Part shown: one piece after another, positions 1 to 8,628 of the stretch
How the letters are laid out: each line of letters begins with the position of its first letter
How positions within the stretch are numbered: position 1 is the first letter of the stretch
NCBI RefSeq assembly: GCF_051020515.1
Contig: NZ_CP194857.1
Span: forward strand, 744,001 to 808,000
Direction of reading: 5' to 3'
DNA length: 64,000 nucleotides
Source: CALKWS01 sp051020515
GTDB lineage: Bacteria; Actinomycetota; Actinomycetes; Actinomycetales; Beutenbergiaceae
Translations under genes and position numbers: made by a program
The notes under the pieces: model-generated
Seen by the model: the letters and a program-made list of their open reading frames with translations, nothing else
Told to the model about the DNA's origin: nothing
Databases searched by the model: none

Positions 1-3
1 ACA

Positions 4-33
4 TGACAAAAGCCCCGCGCACGTGACGGGGCT
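4..33 (-). terminator. Rho-independent terminator or attenuator hairpin
   Basis: Read on the minus strand, a 7-bp stem (AGCCCCG with CGGGGCT, 9-nt loop) is followed directly by TTTTGTC. This is the only classical stem plus U-tract near this end of the window. It lies at the 3' end of the L10-type leader, so it may be an attenuator in front of rplJ, which would lie outside the window. It could also be a plain terminator for rplKA. Confidence 0.65.
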
Positions 34-175
34 CGTGGACCGGAGGCAAACTCCGGGCCGAACTCAATCACCTGCGCCGGCCCCGCGTCATGCGGGCTTA
101 GCCCCGTCGGGTGACGGGCGACCTGCGGTCTTGGGCAACCTCCACTGTAGCGCGGTCGATCCGCGGCTCCAAGTC
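34..175 (-). promoter_or_regulatory. Ribosomal protein L10 leader (rplJ-rplL autoregulatory RNA)
   Basis: On the minus strand, 3' of rplA, this non-coding stretch contains the block CCAAGACCGCAGGTCGCC (around 132-150), then a short hairpin-rich stretch and a GCGCAGGTG element. This resembles the L10 leaders found before rplJ in many bacteria, where the L10-L12 complex binds and represses its own operon. The position, immediately after rplA and reading toward the expected rplJ, fits. Recognition is from memory of the motif, not from a covariance model. The ends are approximate. Confidence 0.6.
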
Positions 176-210
176 CGGGCACTGTGAACACCACCACAGG
201 CCTGGCAGGC

Positions 211-246
211 CGACGGCCCGGTACCCGCGTGGGTACCGGGCCGTCG
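211..246. terminator. Long perfect hairpin downstream of rplA
   Basis: A perfect 16-bp inverted repeat (CGACGGCCCGGTACCC and its complement) with a GCGT tetraloop starts 23 bases after the rplA stop codon. No T-run follows on either strand. It probably works as a GC-rich terminator or mRNA-stabilising stem between rplA and the L10 leader. Confidence 0.55.
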
Positions 247-268
247 CAGGCGGAGGTGAGTCAGTGAC

Positions 269-981
269 TCACTCATCCTCCTCGGTGAAGTTCCGGGTGC
301 GGGTCGGGTCGACCGGAATGCCCGGACCCATCGTGGTGCTCAGCGTCGCCTTGCTGATGTAGCGGCCCTTGGCGGAGGCGGGCTTGAGCCGCTGGATCTC
401 CTCCATGGCCGCACCGTAGTTCTCCGCGAGCTGGGTCTCGGAGAAGGAGGTCTTGCCGATGATCAGGTGCAGGTTGGCGTGCTTGTCCACGCGGAAGTCG
501 ATGCGTCCGCCCTTGATGTCGGTGACGGCCTTGGCCACGTCCATCGTCACGGTCCCGGTCTTGGGGTTGGGCATCAGGCCACGGGGGCCCAGCACCCGGC
601 CCAGCCGACCGACCTTACCATCAGGTCCGGGGTGGCCACGGCGGCGTCGAAGTTGGTGTACCCGCCGGCGACCTTCTCGATCAGCTCGTCACCGCCGACC
701 TCGTCGGCACCTGCGGCCAGGGCCTGCTCGGCGCGCTCGCCGACGGCGAATACCACCACGCGGGCGGTCTTACCGGTGCCGTGGGGCAGGTTCACGGTGC
801 CACGCACCATCTGATCGGCCTTGCGAGGGTCCACGCCCAGGCGAAGGGCCAGGTCCACGGTGGCGTTGAACTTGGTGCCCGAGCCGTCCTTGGCCAGCCG
901 GATCGCCTCGATCGGGCTATGCGTGCGGGAACGGTCGACCTTCTCGGCCGCCTTGCGGTAGGTCTTGCTGCGCTGTGTCAT
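269..981 (-). CDS. rplA: 50S ribosomal protein L1 (apparent frameshift)
   Basis: L1 binds 23S rRNA at the L1 stalk and in many bacteria represses its own operon. The ATG at 981 sits behind a good AAGGAG site and gives the typical N-terminus MTQRSKTYRKAAEK. The reconstructed protein is 237 residues, the normal length. The frame breaks near 617-620: the coding strand reads CTGATGGTAAGG where CTGATGGGTAAGG is needed. The rest (GRVLGPRGLMPNPKTGTVT and the C-terminus) continues in the next frame. A missing G in an essential gene is most easily explained by a sequence error. It follows rplK in the same direction. Confidence 0.93.
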
Positions 982-1045
982 CTGCTTCTCCTTGTGCAGT
1001 CGTGGTGCGGGCCGCGCCGGCCCTCCCACTGGGGTGATCGGTTGA

Positions 1046-1477
1046 TCAGTTCTGGACCGTGATGCCCATCGAGCGGGCGGTGCCTGCGATGATCTTCGCC
1101 GCCGCGTCCACGTCCCGGGCATTGAGGTCTTCCATCTTGGTCTGGGCGATCTCCTTGACCTGGTCCGCCGTCAGCGACCCGACCTTGGAGGTGTGCGGGG
1201 TGCCCGACCCCTTGGCCACACCGGCGGCCTTCTTGATCAGTTCGGAGGCCGGCGGGGTCTTGGTGATGAAGGTGAACGAGCGGTCCTCGTACACCGTGAT
1301 CTCCACCGGGACCACGTTCCCGCGCTGAGATTCGGTGGCGGCGTTGTAGGCCTTGCAGAACTCCATGATGTTCACGCCGTGCTGACCCAGCGCGGGGCCG
1401 ATCGGCGGCGCGGGGTTGGCGGCACCAGCCTGGATCTGGAGTTTGATCAGGCCTGCGACCTTCTTCTTGGGGGGCAT
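1046..1477 (-). CDS. rplK: 50S ribosomal protein L11
   Basis: L11 forms the GTPase-associated centre of the 50S subunit together with 23S rRNA. The ATG at 1477 is preceded by AGGAGA and gives MPPKKKVAGLIKLQIQAG, with the hallmark PAPPIGPALGQHGVNIMEF segment. The length of 143 residues is normal. The C-terminal RNA-binding domain, ending in IIAGTARSMGITV, is complete. An upstream in-frame start exists but would add about 30 non-homologous residues. It lies between nusG and rplA in the standard nusG-rplK-rplA order. Confidence 0.97.
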   Translation of the reverse strand: MPPKKKVAGLIKLQIQAGAANPAPPIGPALGQHGVNIMEFCKAYNAATESQRGNVVPVEITVYEDRSFTFITKTPPASELIKKAAGVAKGSGTPHTSKVGSLTADQVKEIAQTKMEDLNARDVDAAAKIIAGTARSMGITVQN

Positions 1478-1585
1478 GTTTCTCTCCTGTGTTGTGGGCC
1501 CACGCCATGGGCGATGACCCGGTTGCATCCGAGAGCGGCGCTCCCGGTTCGGGGGTGGATCCCCCACATCTGATTCGTTCCCCGA

Positions 1586-2431
1586 CTAGATCTTGGCGAC
1601 CTGGTTGAACGACAACTCCACCGGGGTCTCCCGGCCGAAGATCGACACCAGCACCTTGAGCTTCTGGCCCTCGGCGTTGATCTCCGAGATCGTAGCCGGG
1701 AGAGTGTCGAAGGGGCCGTCGGTGACGGTGACCGACTCCCCGACGGTGAAGTCCACCTGCACTGCGGGTGCGCCGGAGGCGGCGGCACCGGCGCGCTGCA
1801 CCGGGGCCTTCTGCTCGATCATCGGCGAGAGCATGGAGACCACTTCGTTCTGGGTCAGCGGCACCGGGGCGTGGGCGTGCCCGACGAAGCCGGTCACCCC
1901 AGGGGTGTGGCGGACCGCTCCCCAGGACTCATCGGTCAGGTCCATACGCACCAACACGTAACTTGGCACCCGGACGCGCTTGACGACCTTGCGGACGGAG
2001 TTCTTGATCTCCACGACCTCCTCCATCGGCACCTCGACCTGGAAGATGTAGTCCTCCATGTTCAAGGACTGGATCCGCGACTCCAGGTTGACCTTCACCC
2101 GGTTCTCGTACCCCGCGTAGGAGTGGATCACGTACCACTCGCCGGGCAGGGTCCGCAGTTCCCTGCGGAATGCCTCCACCGGGTCCTCGTCCTCCACGGC
2201 GGCGGCCGCGCCGTCGCCGTTCGCGTCGCCTTCGCTCGGTCCGGCCGCAGCGCTCTCGTCCACCTCGGTGGACTCTGGCGCCTGGTCCTCGGTCGCGTCC
2301 TGCTCGGTGGACTCTGGCGTCGTCGTCACAGGCGCCTCGGTCGCCTCCTGCTCGGCGGTCTCGGCCGGGGCCGCGCCGTCGCCGACGGCGTCGTCGGTCC
2401 GCTCGTGCACGTCGGGGGTCTCCTCAGACAC
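1586..2431 (-). CDS. nusG: Transcription termination/antitermination protein NusG
   Basis: NusG binds RNA polymerase, modulates pausing and links to Rho or the ribosome. The GTG at 2431, behind an AGGA-rich stretch, gives MSEETPDVHER and a protein of 281 residues. The first 90 or so residues are an acidic Glu/Thr/Ala-rich tail, as in many actinobacterial NusG proteins. The NGN domain follows (WYVIHSYAGYENRVK, then VPMEEVVEIKN) and the C-terminal KOW domain ends the protein (GESVTVTDGPFDTLPATISEIN). It lies between secE and rplK. Confidence 0.96.
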   Translation of the reverse strand: MSEETPDVHERTDDAVGDGAAPAETAEQEATEAPVTTTPESTEQDATEDQAPESTEVDESAAAGPSEGDANGDGAAAAVEDEDPVEAFRRELRTLPGEWYVIHSYAGYENRVKVNLESRIQSLNMEDYIFQVEVPMEEVVEIKNSVRKVVKRVRVPSYVLVRMDLTDESWGAVRHTPGVTGFVGHAHAPVPLTQNEVVSMLSPMIEQKAPVQRAGAAASGAPAVQVDFTVGESVTVTDGPFDTLPATISEINAEGQKLKVLVSIFGRETPVELSFNQVAKI

Positions 2432-2488
2432 GTCCTGTCCTGCTTTCCTCACTTGATTGGGGCCGGGTGGCACAACCCGGTCATAGAA

Positions 2489-3000
2489 CTAGTTGCCGAA
2501 CACCCACAGCACGAGCCGGCCGATGGCGTAGTCCAGCACGCCCACATAGGCCATCATCGCCAGGATGAACACGACGACCACCACGGAGAAGGTGACGAGT
2601 TCGTTGCGGGTAGGGGTGCCACCTTGCGGATCTCGGTGATGACCTGACGCACGAACAAGACGATCCTGGCGAAGAACCCCAGGTCCTCACCCTCCCGACC
2701 GGGAACGGCGGAGGTCTTCGGGGTCGGCTTGCGCGCAGGCCGCTTGCCCTCGGCGCCCCCGGTCTTGCGTGCCGCCGCCTCGGACCTGCGGGCCTCCTGG
2801 CGTACCTTTTTGGTCACATCGCGGCCACTGGATACTGCGGTGCCCTCCGCGCCGGCGCCGGCATCCTCACCCGCGGAAGCCGGGTTCGCCCGGGCCTTGT
2901 CGACACCCTCGGCAGGTTGCGCCTGAGCGCCGTCGGGATCGGCGGCGTCATCATCCCGGTCGCGTCCGGGATCACCGGGCGCGTTCGTGGATGTGCTCAC
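2489..3000 (-). CDS. secE: Preprotein translocase subunit SecE (apparent frameshift)
   Basis: SecE is the small membrane subunit of the SecYEG channel. The GTG at 3000 starts a long charged Ala/Gly/Arg-rich N-terminal region, common in actinobacteria. The conserved amphipathic segment (FFARIVLFVRQVITEIRKV) follows. The frame then breaks near 2618-2625. One missing base between AAGGTGG and CACCCC restores TPTRNELVTFSVVV, the single membrane helix and the end LVLWVFGN. The rebuilt protein has about 170 residues. The gene sits between tRNA-Trp and nusG, its classical place. Confidence 0.9.
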
Positions 3001-3094
3001 AACAGTCTTCCCCTACTCCATGGGTGTCCAGGTGGTGCACTCAACGCAACTCGCGAAGGTGCTCGGCCGGTCGTCCCTGGGACGACCTGCTCTG

Positions 3095-3167
3095 CAGGGC
3101 AGGCGGGACTCGAACCCACAACCGCCGGTTTTGGAGACCGGTGCGCTACCAATTGCGCCACTGCCCT
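3095..3167 (-). tRNA. trpT: tRNA-Trp (CCA)
   Basis: On the minus strand, 73 nt fold into a cloverleaf. The acceptor stem pairs AGGGCAG with CTGCCCT and the discriminator is G. The D arm contains AATTGGTAGC, the anticodon loop is CTCCAAA with CCA, and the T arm is GTGGGTTCGAATCCCGC. No CCA end is encoded. It lies directly upstream of secE, the usual arrangement. Confidence 0.95.
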
Positions 3168-3372
3168 TCGATGCTGTCGTGACGACCGGGAATCCCTGAT
3201 TCAGGGCACACACCAGCCTGGTGCACGTCAACCACCGGCCTCGAGTGTACGCGCATCCGACCCCGAGGTCGAACCACCGTCGCCAAGATCACGTCAGCAG
3301 CCGTTCAGCTGTCGCGTGGCCCGGGCGGACGATGCGCCTCGGCCACGGGTGTGGACGGGTCATACTTGCCGG

Positions 3373-4857
3373 GTGAACACCAAGGCAGGACGCCACGGGA
3401 TCAGCGTGCGTACGCGCGTACTGGGCAGCCTTGTGTTCATGGCGATGCTCGCGCTGGCGGTGGCCGGGCTGACGGCGTTCTACTTCGAGCGCGAGCGGGT
3501 GGACGCCCAGATCGACGACGCGCTGGAACGCAACGTGAGCGAGTTCCACACCCTGGCAGATCAGGGACTGGACCCGCGCACCGGTGCGCCCTTCGACTCG
3601 GTCGCGGCGTTGCTGCGCACTGGCCTGCAACGCATCGCGATGTCCCCGAACGAGGGCAGCCTGGCCTTCTTGGAGGGCGAACTCCGAAACACCGCGCCCA
3701 CTACCGTCGAGCTCCGGCTGGAGGACGATCCGGAGTTGATGGCGGCTCTGGGTGAGATCCTCACCGCCCAGGCCGCCGCAGGCGCCGCCGGCACCACCCC
3801 GCAGGGCCGGCTCACCATGATCGAGACCTCCGAGACCACCTACCGCGCGGCGGTAGTGCCGGTGCGCATCGAGGGCGACGAGAGTCTGGGCACGCTGGTG
3901 ATGGCCTTCGACCGGGGCGCCGAGCACACGGCCATGGCCGATACCTACCAGCTCTACGCCCTGGTGGGTGTGGTTTCCCTGCTGGTGATCAGTGCGATCG
4001 GCTGGTTCACCGTGGGCCGGGTGCTGCGCCCGATCCGGTTGCTGGGTGAGACTGCCGAGTCGATCTCCTCCACCGACCTGTCGCTGCGGATACCGGTGGT
4101 GGGCAATGACGACCTGGCCGCACTGACGGGCACGTTCAACCAGATGCTGGAACGCCTGGAGCAGGCCTTCGCCTCCCAGCGCCAACTGCTCGACGACGCC
4201 GGCCACGAACTGCGCACGCCGCTGACGATCGTGCAGGGACACCTGGAACTGATGGACCCCAGCGACCCCGGGGACGCCCGGGCCACCAAGGACGTGTTGC
4301 TGGACGAGATCGGCCGGATGAACCGCCTGGTGGACGACCTGATGACGCTGGCACGCGCCCGCCGACCGGACTTCGTGGCCGCGCGCCCCACCGACATCGC
4401 GATGTTGACCGACGAGGTGCTGGGCAAGGCACGCCTGCTCGGGGAGCGTCAGTGGAGCCTGGACTCCCTGGCCGAGGTGACCGCCCCGGTGGACCCCCAA
4501 CGGCTGACCCAGGCCCTGTTGCAGTTGTGCGTCAACGCCGTGCGCTTCTCCGAGCCCGGGAGCCGGATCGCGGTCGGGTCCCGCGTTGAGCAGTCCGCCC
4601 TGCACCTGTGGGTCCGCGACGACGAGGGCAGCGGGATCGCCGAGGAGAACTTCGAGAAGATCTTCGGGCGGTTCGAGCGGCTGGATCCGGCGATCGAGGG
4701 CTCCGGGCTTGGCCTGCCGATCGTGCGATCCATCACCGAGGCCCACGGAGGGCACGTCACCATCCGGTCCGCGCTCGGACAAGGCACCACGGTCACCCTG
4801 GTCCTGCCCCTGTACGGCCTCACCGATCAGCTCGACAGGACGGAGCAGCCAGCATGA
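3373..4857 (+). CDS. Sensor histidine kinase, two-component system
   Basis: This membrane sensor kinase has 494 residues from the GTG at 3373. Transmembrane helix 1 is at about 15-36, an extracellular sensor region of about 150 residues follows, and helix 2 is near 195-217 with a HAMP linker. The HisKA phosphoacceptor motif DDAGHELRTPLTIVQGHLEL places the histidine near residue 278. The HATPase domain has the N box (LLQLCVNAVRFS) and the G box GSGLGLPIV. A longer upstream reading frame would run through the tRNA-Trp region and is rejected. Its last codons overlap the start of the response regulator (ATGA), so the two are translationally coupled. The signal sensed cannot be told from the sequence. 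Confidence 0.92.
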   Translation: MNTKAGRHGISVRTRVLGSLVFMAMLALAVAGLTAFYFERERVDAQIDDALERNVSEFHTLADQGLDPRTGAPFDSVAALLRTGLQRIAMSPNEGSLAFLEGELRNTAPTTVELRLEDDPELMAALGEILTAQAAAGAAGTTPQGRLTMIETSETTYRAAVVPVRIEGDESLGTLVMAFDRGAEHTAMADTYQLYALVGVVSLLVISAIGWFTVGRVLRPIRLLGETAESISSTDLSLRIPVVGNDDLAALTGTFNQMLERLEQAFASQRQLLDDAGHELRTPLTIVQGHLELMDPSDPGDARATKDVLLDEIGRMNRLVDDLMTLARARRPDFVAARPTDIAMLTDEVLGKARLLGERQWSLDSLAEVTAPVDPQRLTQALLQLCVNAVRFSEPGSRIAVGSRVEQSALHLWVRDDEGSGIAEENFEKIFGRFERLDPAIEGSGLGLPIVRSITEAHGGHVTIRSALGQGTTVTLVLPLYGLTDQLDRTEQPA

Positions 4858-5519
4858 GTCAGATCCTCATCGCCGAGGATGAACCACGAATCGCCTCGTT
4901 CGTGGCCAAGGGGTTACGCGCTGCCGGCTACTCGCCGACCGTGGTGGGCACCGCCAGGGAGACGGTGGACCTCGCCGTCACCGGAGAGTTCGACCTGCTC
5001 ATACTGGATCTGGGCCTGCCGGACCAGGACGGCTTCACCGCGCTCAAGCGCATCCGGGCGATGCAGAGCATGATGCCGGTGATCATCCTGACCGCTCGCT
5101 CCTCGGTCTCCGACACCGTGGCCGGGCTGGAGGGAGGCGCGGATGACTACATGGCCAAGCCATTCCAGTTCGAGGAACTGCTCGCCCGGGTGCGGTTGCG
5201 GCTGCGCACCGACGGCAGTTCCGGCGAGACGACCGTGCTGCGCCATGGAGGGTTGTCCCTGGACCTGCGCACCCGTAAGGCTCACGTGGGTGACAAGGCC
5301 GTTGACCTGTCCGCACGCGAGTTCGCCCTTGCTGAGACGTTCTTGCGCAACCCCGGCCAGGTCCTCAGCCGCGAGCAGTTGCTCTCCCGGGTGTGGGGTT
5401 ACGACTTCGACCCGGGTTCCAACGTGGTGGATGTGTACGTGCGCTACCTACGCAAGAAACTCGGCGCTGAGCACTTCGAGACCGTGCGCGGAATGGGCTA
5501 CCGACTCAGTTCGCCCTGA
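4854..5519 (+). CDS. OmpR-family response regulator
   Basis: The protein has 221 residues. An N-terminal receiver domain carries the acidic pocket (ILIAEDEP), the phosphoacceptor aspartate near residue 52 (LLILDLGLPDQDG), the conserved threonine (IILTARS) and the lysine (MAKPFQ). The C-terminal winged-helix DNA-binding domain has the OmpR/PhoB pattern (LSAREFALAETFLRNPGQVLSR, then VVDVYVRYLRKKLG). The ATG at 4854 overlaps the kinase stop, so it is the partner of that kinase. Its targets are unknown. The neighbouring secreted Ser/Pro-rich protein is a candidate only by position. Confidence 0.93.
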   Translation: MSQILIAEDEPRIASFVAKGLRAAGYSPTVVGTARETVDLAVTGEFDLLILDLGLPDQDGFTALKRIRAMQSMMPVIILTARSSVSDTVAGLEGGADDYMAKPFQFEELLARVRLRLRTDGSSGETTVLRHGGLSLDLRTRKAHVGDKAVDLSAREFALAETFLRNPGQVLSREQLLSRVWGYDFDPGSNVVDVYVRYLRKKLGAEHFETVRGMGYRLSSP

Positions 5520-5546
5520 GGCCGCCACCGGTGGAGACCGGCTGCC

Positions 5547-5993
5547 TCAGTCGCCGGAGTCAGCCGACGGCGGGGAGTCCGGCGAATCCGGGGACTCGGC
5601 GCTGGGCGGGCTGGCGGGGCTGGGCGGAGACGGAGGAGTGTCCGGGCTGGGCGGAGACGGCGGTGTGTTCGGGCTGGGCGGGCTCACCGGCGATGGCGGG
5701 GAGTTCGGGCTCGGCGGCGTTGCGGGGCTGTCCGGGCTCACCGGGCTGGTCAGTGAGGGTGCGGAGAAACTCACGTTCCCCGGCTCGGCCTTGGTCAGAC
5801 CGGAAGCGGCGCGTACCTGGCTCACCGCGGTCCCGCTGCGTTCCACCGCGCTCTGGTCCGCGTTCTGACCGGCCAGGGACACCCCCTCGAGGCTCGCGTC
5901 GTTCGGGGCATCGGCCATGGCCACGATGCCGCCACCGGCCACGCCCAGCACACCCAGTGCGCCGGCGGCCGTCCATGTACGTCTACTCATCAT
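5547..5993 (-). CDS. Secreted Ser/Pro-rich protein of unknown function
   Basis: The protein has 148 residues. It starts with a twin-arginine-free signal-like segment (MSRRTWTAAGALGVLGVAGGG). About 50 residues of ordinary composition follow, then a long C-terminal run built from PSP, SPP and TPP units (NTPPSPPSPDTPPSPPSP and similar), ending in acidic Ser/Asp. Such extended Pro-rich tails usually span or bind the cell wall. Its start codon overlaps the stop of the phosphotransferase gene (ATGATGA), so it is coupled to that gene. It ends 27 bp from the converging response regulator gene. I recognise no domain, and the tail repeats could vary between strains. Confidence 0.7.
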   Translation of the reverse strand: MMSRRTWTAAGALGVLGVAGGGIVAMADAPNDASLEGVSLAGQNADQSAVERSGTAVSQVRAASGLTKAEPGNVSFSAPSLTSPVSPDSPATPPSPNSPPSPVSPPSPNTPPSPPSPDTPPSPPSPASPPSAESPDSPDSPPSADSGD

Positions 5994-7343
5994 CCGTCCT
6001 TCTGTTCGAGCGAGTTCGCGATGGCTTCATCATCGGTGGCGTGCATGAGAGGGACCGGAGATGCAGATGAGAGGTCTCTCAGATTGGAGTTCGCCCCGCG
6101 CCGGGTGCGGACCGAGGCGTGCGCCCACTGGGTGGCGATCCGCAGCCTTGCCCGGGCCTGCTCCGGGGTGGCACCGGCGATCAGGGACAGCACCACGGCG
6201 GCGGTGCGCACGCGCAACGCGTGCGCACCGACCCGGGTTTCGAAGTCCTGCCGCATCCGCTGCAGAACCTCGGGCGTGTGGGCGTAGACCCGGGGAGCCA
6301 GGTCCGGCAGGACCGCCACGTGCCCCAGCATCGTCGCCAGATCATCACTGCGCCGGCCGGGCCCGAGGGAGTCGATGTCGATCACATCGCTGACCGCGCC
6401 ACCACTGGTGAACACGTTGGCCTCGTAGTAGTCCCCGTGGGTGGGCACCTCCTCCTCGGGTACCGCGGTCAACGCCTCGGCCAGGCGGGCGCCCAGGTCC
6501 ACCACCTCATCGGCCTGCTCCGGAAGTGCTGCGGCGGCCGCTGCGGTGTGGAAGTCCAGCCGATCCGACCAGGACGGTCTCCGGGGCAGCGTCAGGGTCT
6601 GCTCGGGCAGCAGATCCAGCCAGCGCACCAGTTCCGCAGGCTCGGGCAGATTCTCGGGATGGGTGTCGGCACCGGCGATCGCCTGAGCCAACGGCGAGCC
6701 GCGAGCCGCGCTGAGCACGCACACGCCCGGCACGGGCGTGGCCAGGACTCGCGGGACCGGTACCCCGGCAGATTCGAGCAACTGGTGCCGAGCGATCAGG
6801 TCGGCACTCTTCCGCTCGGGCAGCACCTTGACGAACACCGTGCCCGCAGCGCTCTCCACCCGCAGCACCGCTCGACGGGTCGGCCGGTAACTGACCGTTC
6901 GCATGGTCACCGCACCGGCACTGCCCAACCCGATCGCCGCCAGCCAGGAACTCACCACCTCGGGGTCGCTTGCCGAGCGCAGCCCGGGCAGCAGCGGGTC
7001 GAACGGGCGGCGCCACATCCGGACCTGACGCACGCCGTCGTCCAGCAGGGCCACCCCCTCCCCACCGGTCGCCGCAGGGGACGTGGACGCCACCACGTAG
7101 TCGTGCACCCGACGCCCCCGGAGAGAGGAAGCTCACCGAGTAGCCCACGCTGACGCCGGCGCCCGGCCGGTGGTGCACCTGGTGCACGCTGACCTGCAGG
7201 TCGGTGTCGGTTCCCGGATCGAACTGCTTCGAGCCGGTCAGGGCCGCCTCGACCATGGCGGTGCGGCCGGAACCGCGCAGGAGTGCGAGGTCGGCGTGCT
7301 CGGAGTCGGCATCGGTGCGGGACGTGGCCCCGGAGGAGGTCAT
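5990..7343 (-). CDS. Phosphotransferase family protein, APH-like (apparent frameshift)
   Basis: This is an aminoglycoside-phosphotransferase/choline-kinase-fold protein of about 450 residues once the frame is repaired. Visible motifs are the nucleotide-binding lysine segment (GTVFVKVLPERKSADLIARH), the catalytic loop VPTHGDYYEANVF with Asp, and the metal-binding DVIDIDSLGPG. The ATG at 7343 opens an N-terminal domain (VHQVHHRPGAGVSVGYSVSF) typical of actinobacterial members. An extra G in a G5 run near 7112-7116 breaks the frame. Removing it joins SFLSPGRR to VHDYVVAST. The substrate is unknown, and nothing shows that it is a resistance gene. It overlaps the downstream Ser/Pro-rich gene. Confidence 0.8.
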
Positions 7344-7532
7344 TGTGGCACCACACTCCAACACGATGACGATCGGATGAACCCCGGATGAGAACCCTCT
7401 CATCCTCGCGCGCGGGCAGCGGTTAGGCGACCGCAGCGGCCCGGCGGCGAGGTGGTGCCCATCACGTCGGGGACCCGCTACCGGCCGCAGCACCGGCCCG
7501 GGGCAGTGCCGGAGGGGTCCTAGGGTAGGACC
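7344..7532. promoter_or_regulatory. Divergent intergenic promoter region
   Basis: These 189 bp separate the start codons of the phosphotransferase (minus) and adenosine deaminase (plus) genes, so both promoters should lie here. I see no convincing -35/-10 pair and no strong inverted repeat. Confidence 0.4.
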
Positions 7533-8567
7533 GTGCCTCGCGATCTCTCCTCCTTGCCCAAGGCGCATCTGCATCTGCACTTCACCGGGTCGATGCACCC
7601 GCAGACGTTGTCGGACCTGGCTGACGAGGCGGGCATCAGGTTGCCGCAGAGCCTGCGGGAGCATGCCGCCGGGCTGGACCCACTGCGGCTGCCGGCCAAC
7701 GAGCGCGGCTGGTTCCGCTTCCAGCGCCTGTACGACGCCGCCCGGGCAGTGGTCCGCTCGGAGTCGGCCATGCGCCGGATCGTGCGGGAGGCCGCACAGG
7801 CTGATGCCGAGGAGGGCTCCGGTCGCCTGGAGCTCCAGGTCGACCCCACCTCGTACGCCCCGTTCGTGGGCGGCCTGACCCCGGCCCTGGAGGTGGTCCT
7901 GGATGAGGCCGAGCAGACCAGCACGGCCACCGGAGTGGATATCGGCGTCGTGGTGGCCGCCTCCCGGGTGCGCCACCCCCTGGATGCCCGCGTGCTGGCC
8001 CGACTGGCGGCCCGGTATGCCTCGGACTCCCCGGGCGGTGTGGTCGGGTTCGGGCTGAGCAATGACGAACGGCGCGGTGACACCAGCGAGTTCGGCCCTG
8101 CCTTCGCGATCGCGGCCCGGGGCGGGCTGGCCCTGGTACCCCACGGCGGGGAACTCCTCGGTCCGGACCATATCGAGGAGGTCCTGGGCACCCTGCGACC
8201 GGATCGGCTCGGCCACGGGGTCCGGGCGGCGGAGGATCCCCGCGTGCTGGACCGGGTGGTGGATGCCGGGATCGCTCTGGAGGTGTGCCCGGGCTCGAAC
8301 GTCTCCCTGGGTGTCTACCCGGGCTCGGATGAGGTTCCGCTGCGCACACTGGTGGGCGCCGGAGCGCAGGTGGCGCTAGGCGCCGACGACCCGCTGCTCT
8401 TCGGCTCCCGGCTCACCGACCAGTACCGCACCGCCCGGGAGGTGCACGGGTTCACAGACGCCGAACTGGCCGAGTTGGCACGCTCCTCGATCCGCGCAAG
8501 CCTGGCCTCCGACTCGGTGCGCCGGCGGTTGCTGACCGGTGTGGACGACTGGCTCGCCGGAGTCTGA
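7533..8567 (+). CDS. Adenosine deaminase family protein
   Basis: Members of this family hydrolyse adenosine (or a related aminopurine) to inosine and ammonia in purine salvage. The GTG at 7533 gives 344 residues. The zinc-binding HxH motif is in KAHLHLHFTGSM, the catalytic region is VPHGGELLGP, and the third zinc ligand region is DRLGHGVRAAEDP. The ELCPTSN-like motif is LEVCPGSNVSLGVY, and the Asp pair is ALGADDPLLFG. The length matches the family. It is monocistronic and converges on murB. The adenosine versus adenine choice cannot be made by eye, though the F-T-G variant after HLH is common in actinobacterial adenosine deaminases. Confidence 0.88.
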   Translation: MPRDLSSLPKAHLHLHFTGSMHPQTLSDLADEAGIRLPQSLREHAAGLDPLRLPANERGWFRFQRLYDAARAVVRSESAMRRIVREAAQADAEEGSGRLELQVDPTSYAPFVGGLTPALEVVLDEAEQTSTATGVDIGVVVAASRVRHPLDARVLARLAARYASDSPGGVVGFGLSNDERRGDTSEFGPAFAIAARGGLALVPHGGELLGPDHIEEVLGTLRPDRLGHGVRAAEDPRVLDRVVDAGIALEVCPGSNVSLGVYPGSDEVPLRTLVGAGAQVALGADDPLLFGSRLTDQYRTAREVHGFTDAELAELARSSIRASLASDSVRRRLLTGVDDWLAGV

Positions 8568-8628
8568 CGGCAGGTACCTCCGGGCCACCGGTCAGGGGCG
8601 GATACGCCACACCGCGAGAGCGTCGGCG

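Noticed and set aside
269..981. Programmed frameshift in rplA
   Set aside because: There is no slippery heptamer or downstream pseudoknot, and many neighbouring genes have similar indels. A sequence error is simpler.
2917..3372. N-terminal extension of the histidine kinase frame upstream to 2917
   Set aside because: It runs antisense through tRNA-Trp and the secE start. The GTG at 3373, just before the first membrane helix, is the sensible start.
3289..4782. Long minus-strand reading frame opposite the histidine kinase gene
   Set aside because: His/Gln-rich composition and lack of any domain show it is an antisense shadow of a high-GC gene.
5990..7343. Aminoglycoside resistance gene
   Set aside because: The fold is APH-like, but such proteins in actinobacteria mostly act on other small molecules, and there is no resistance context.
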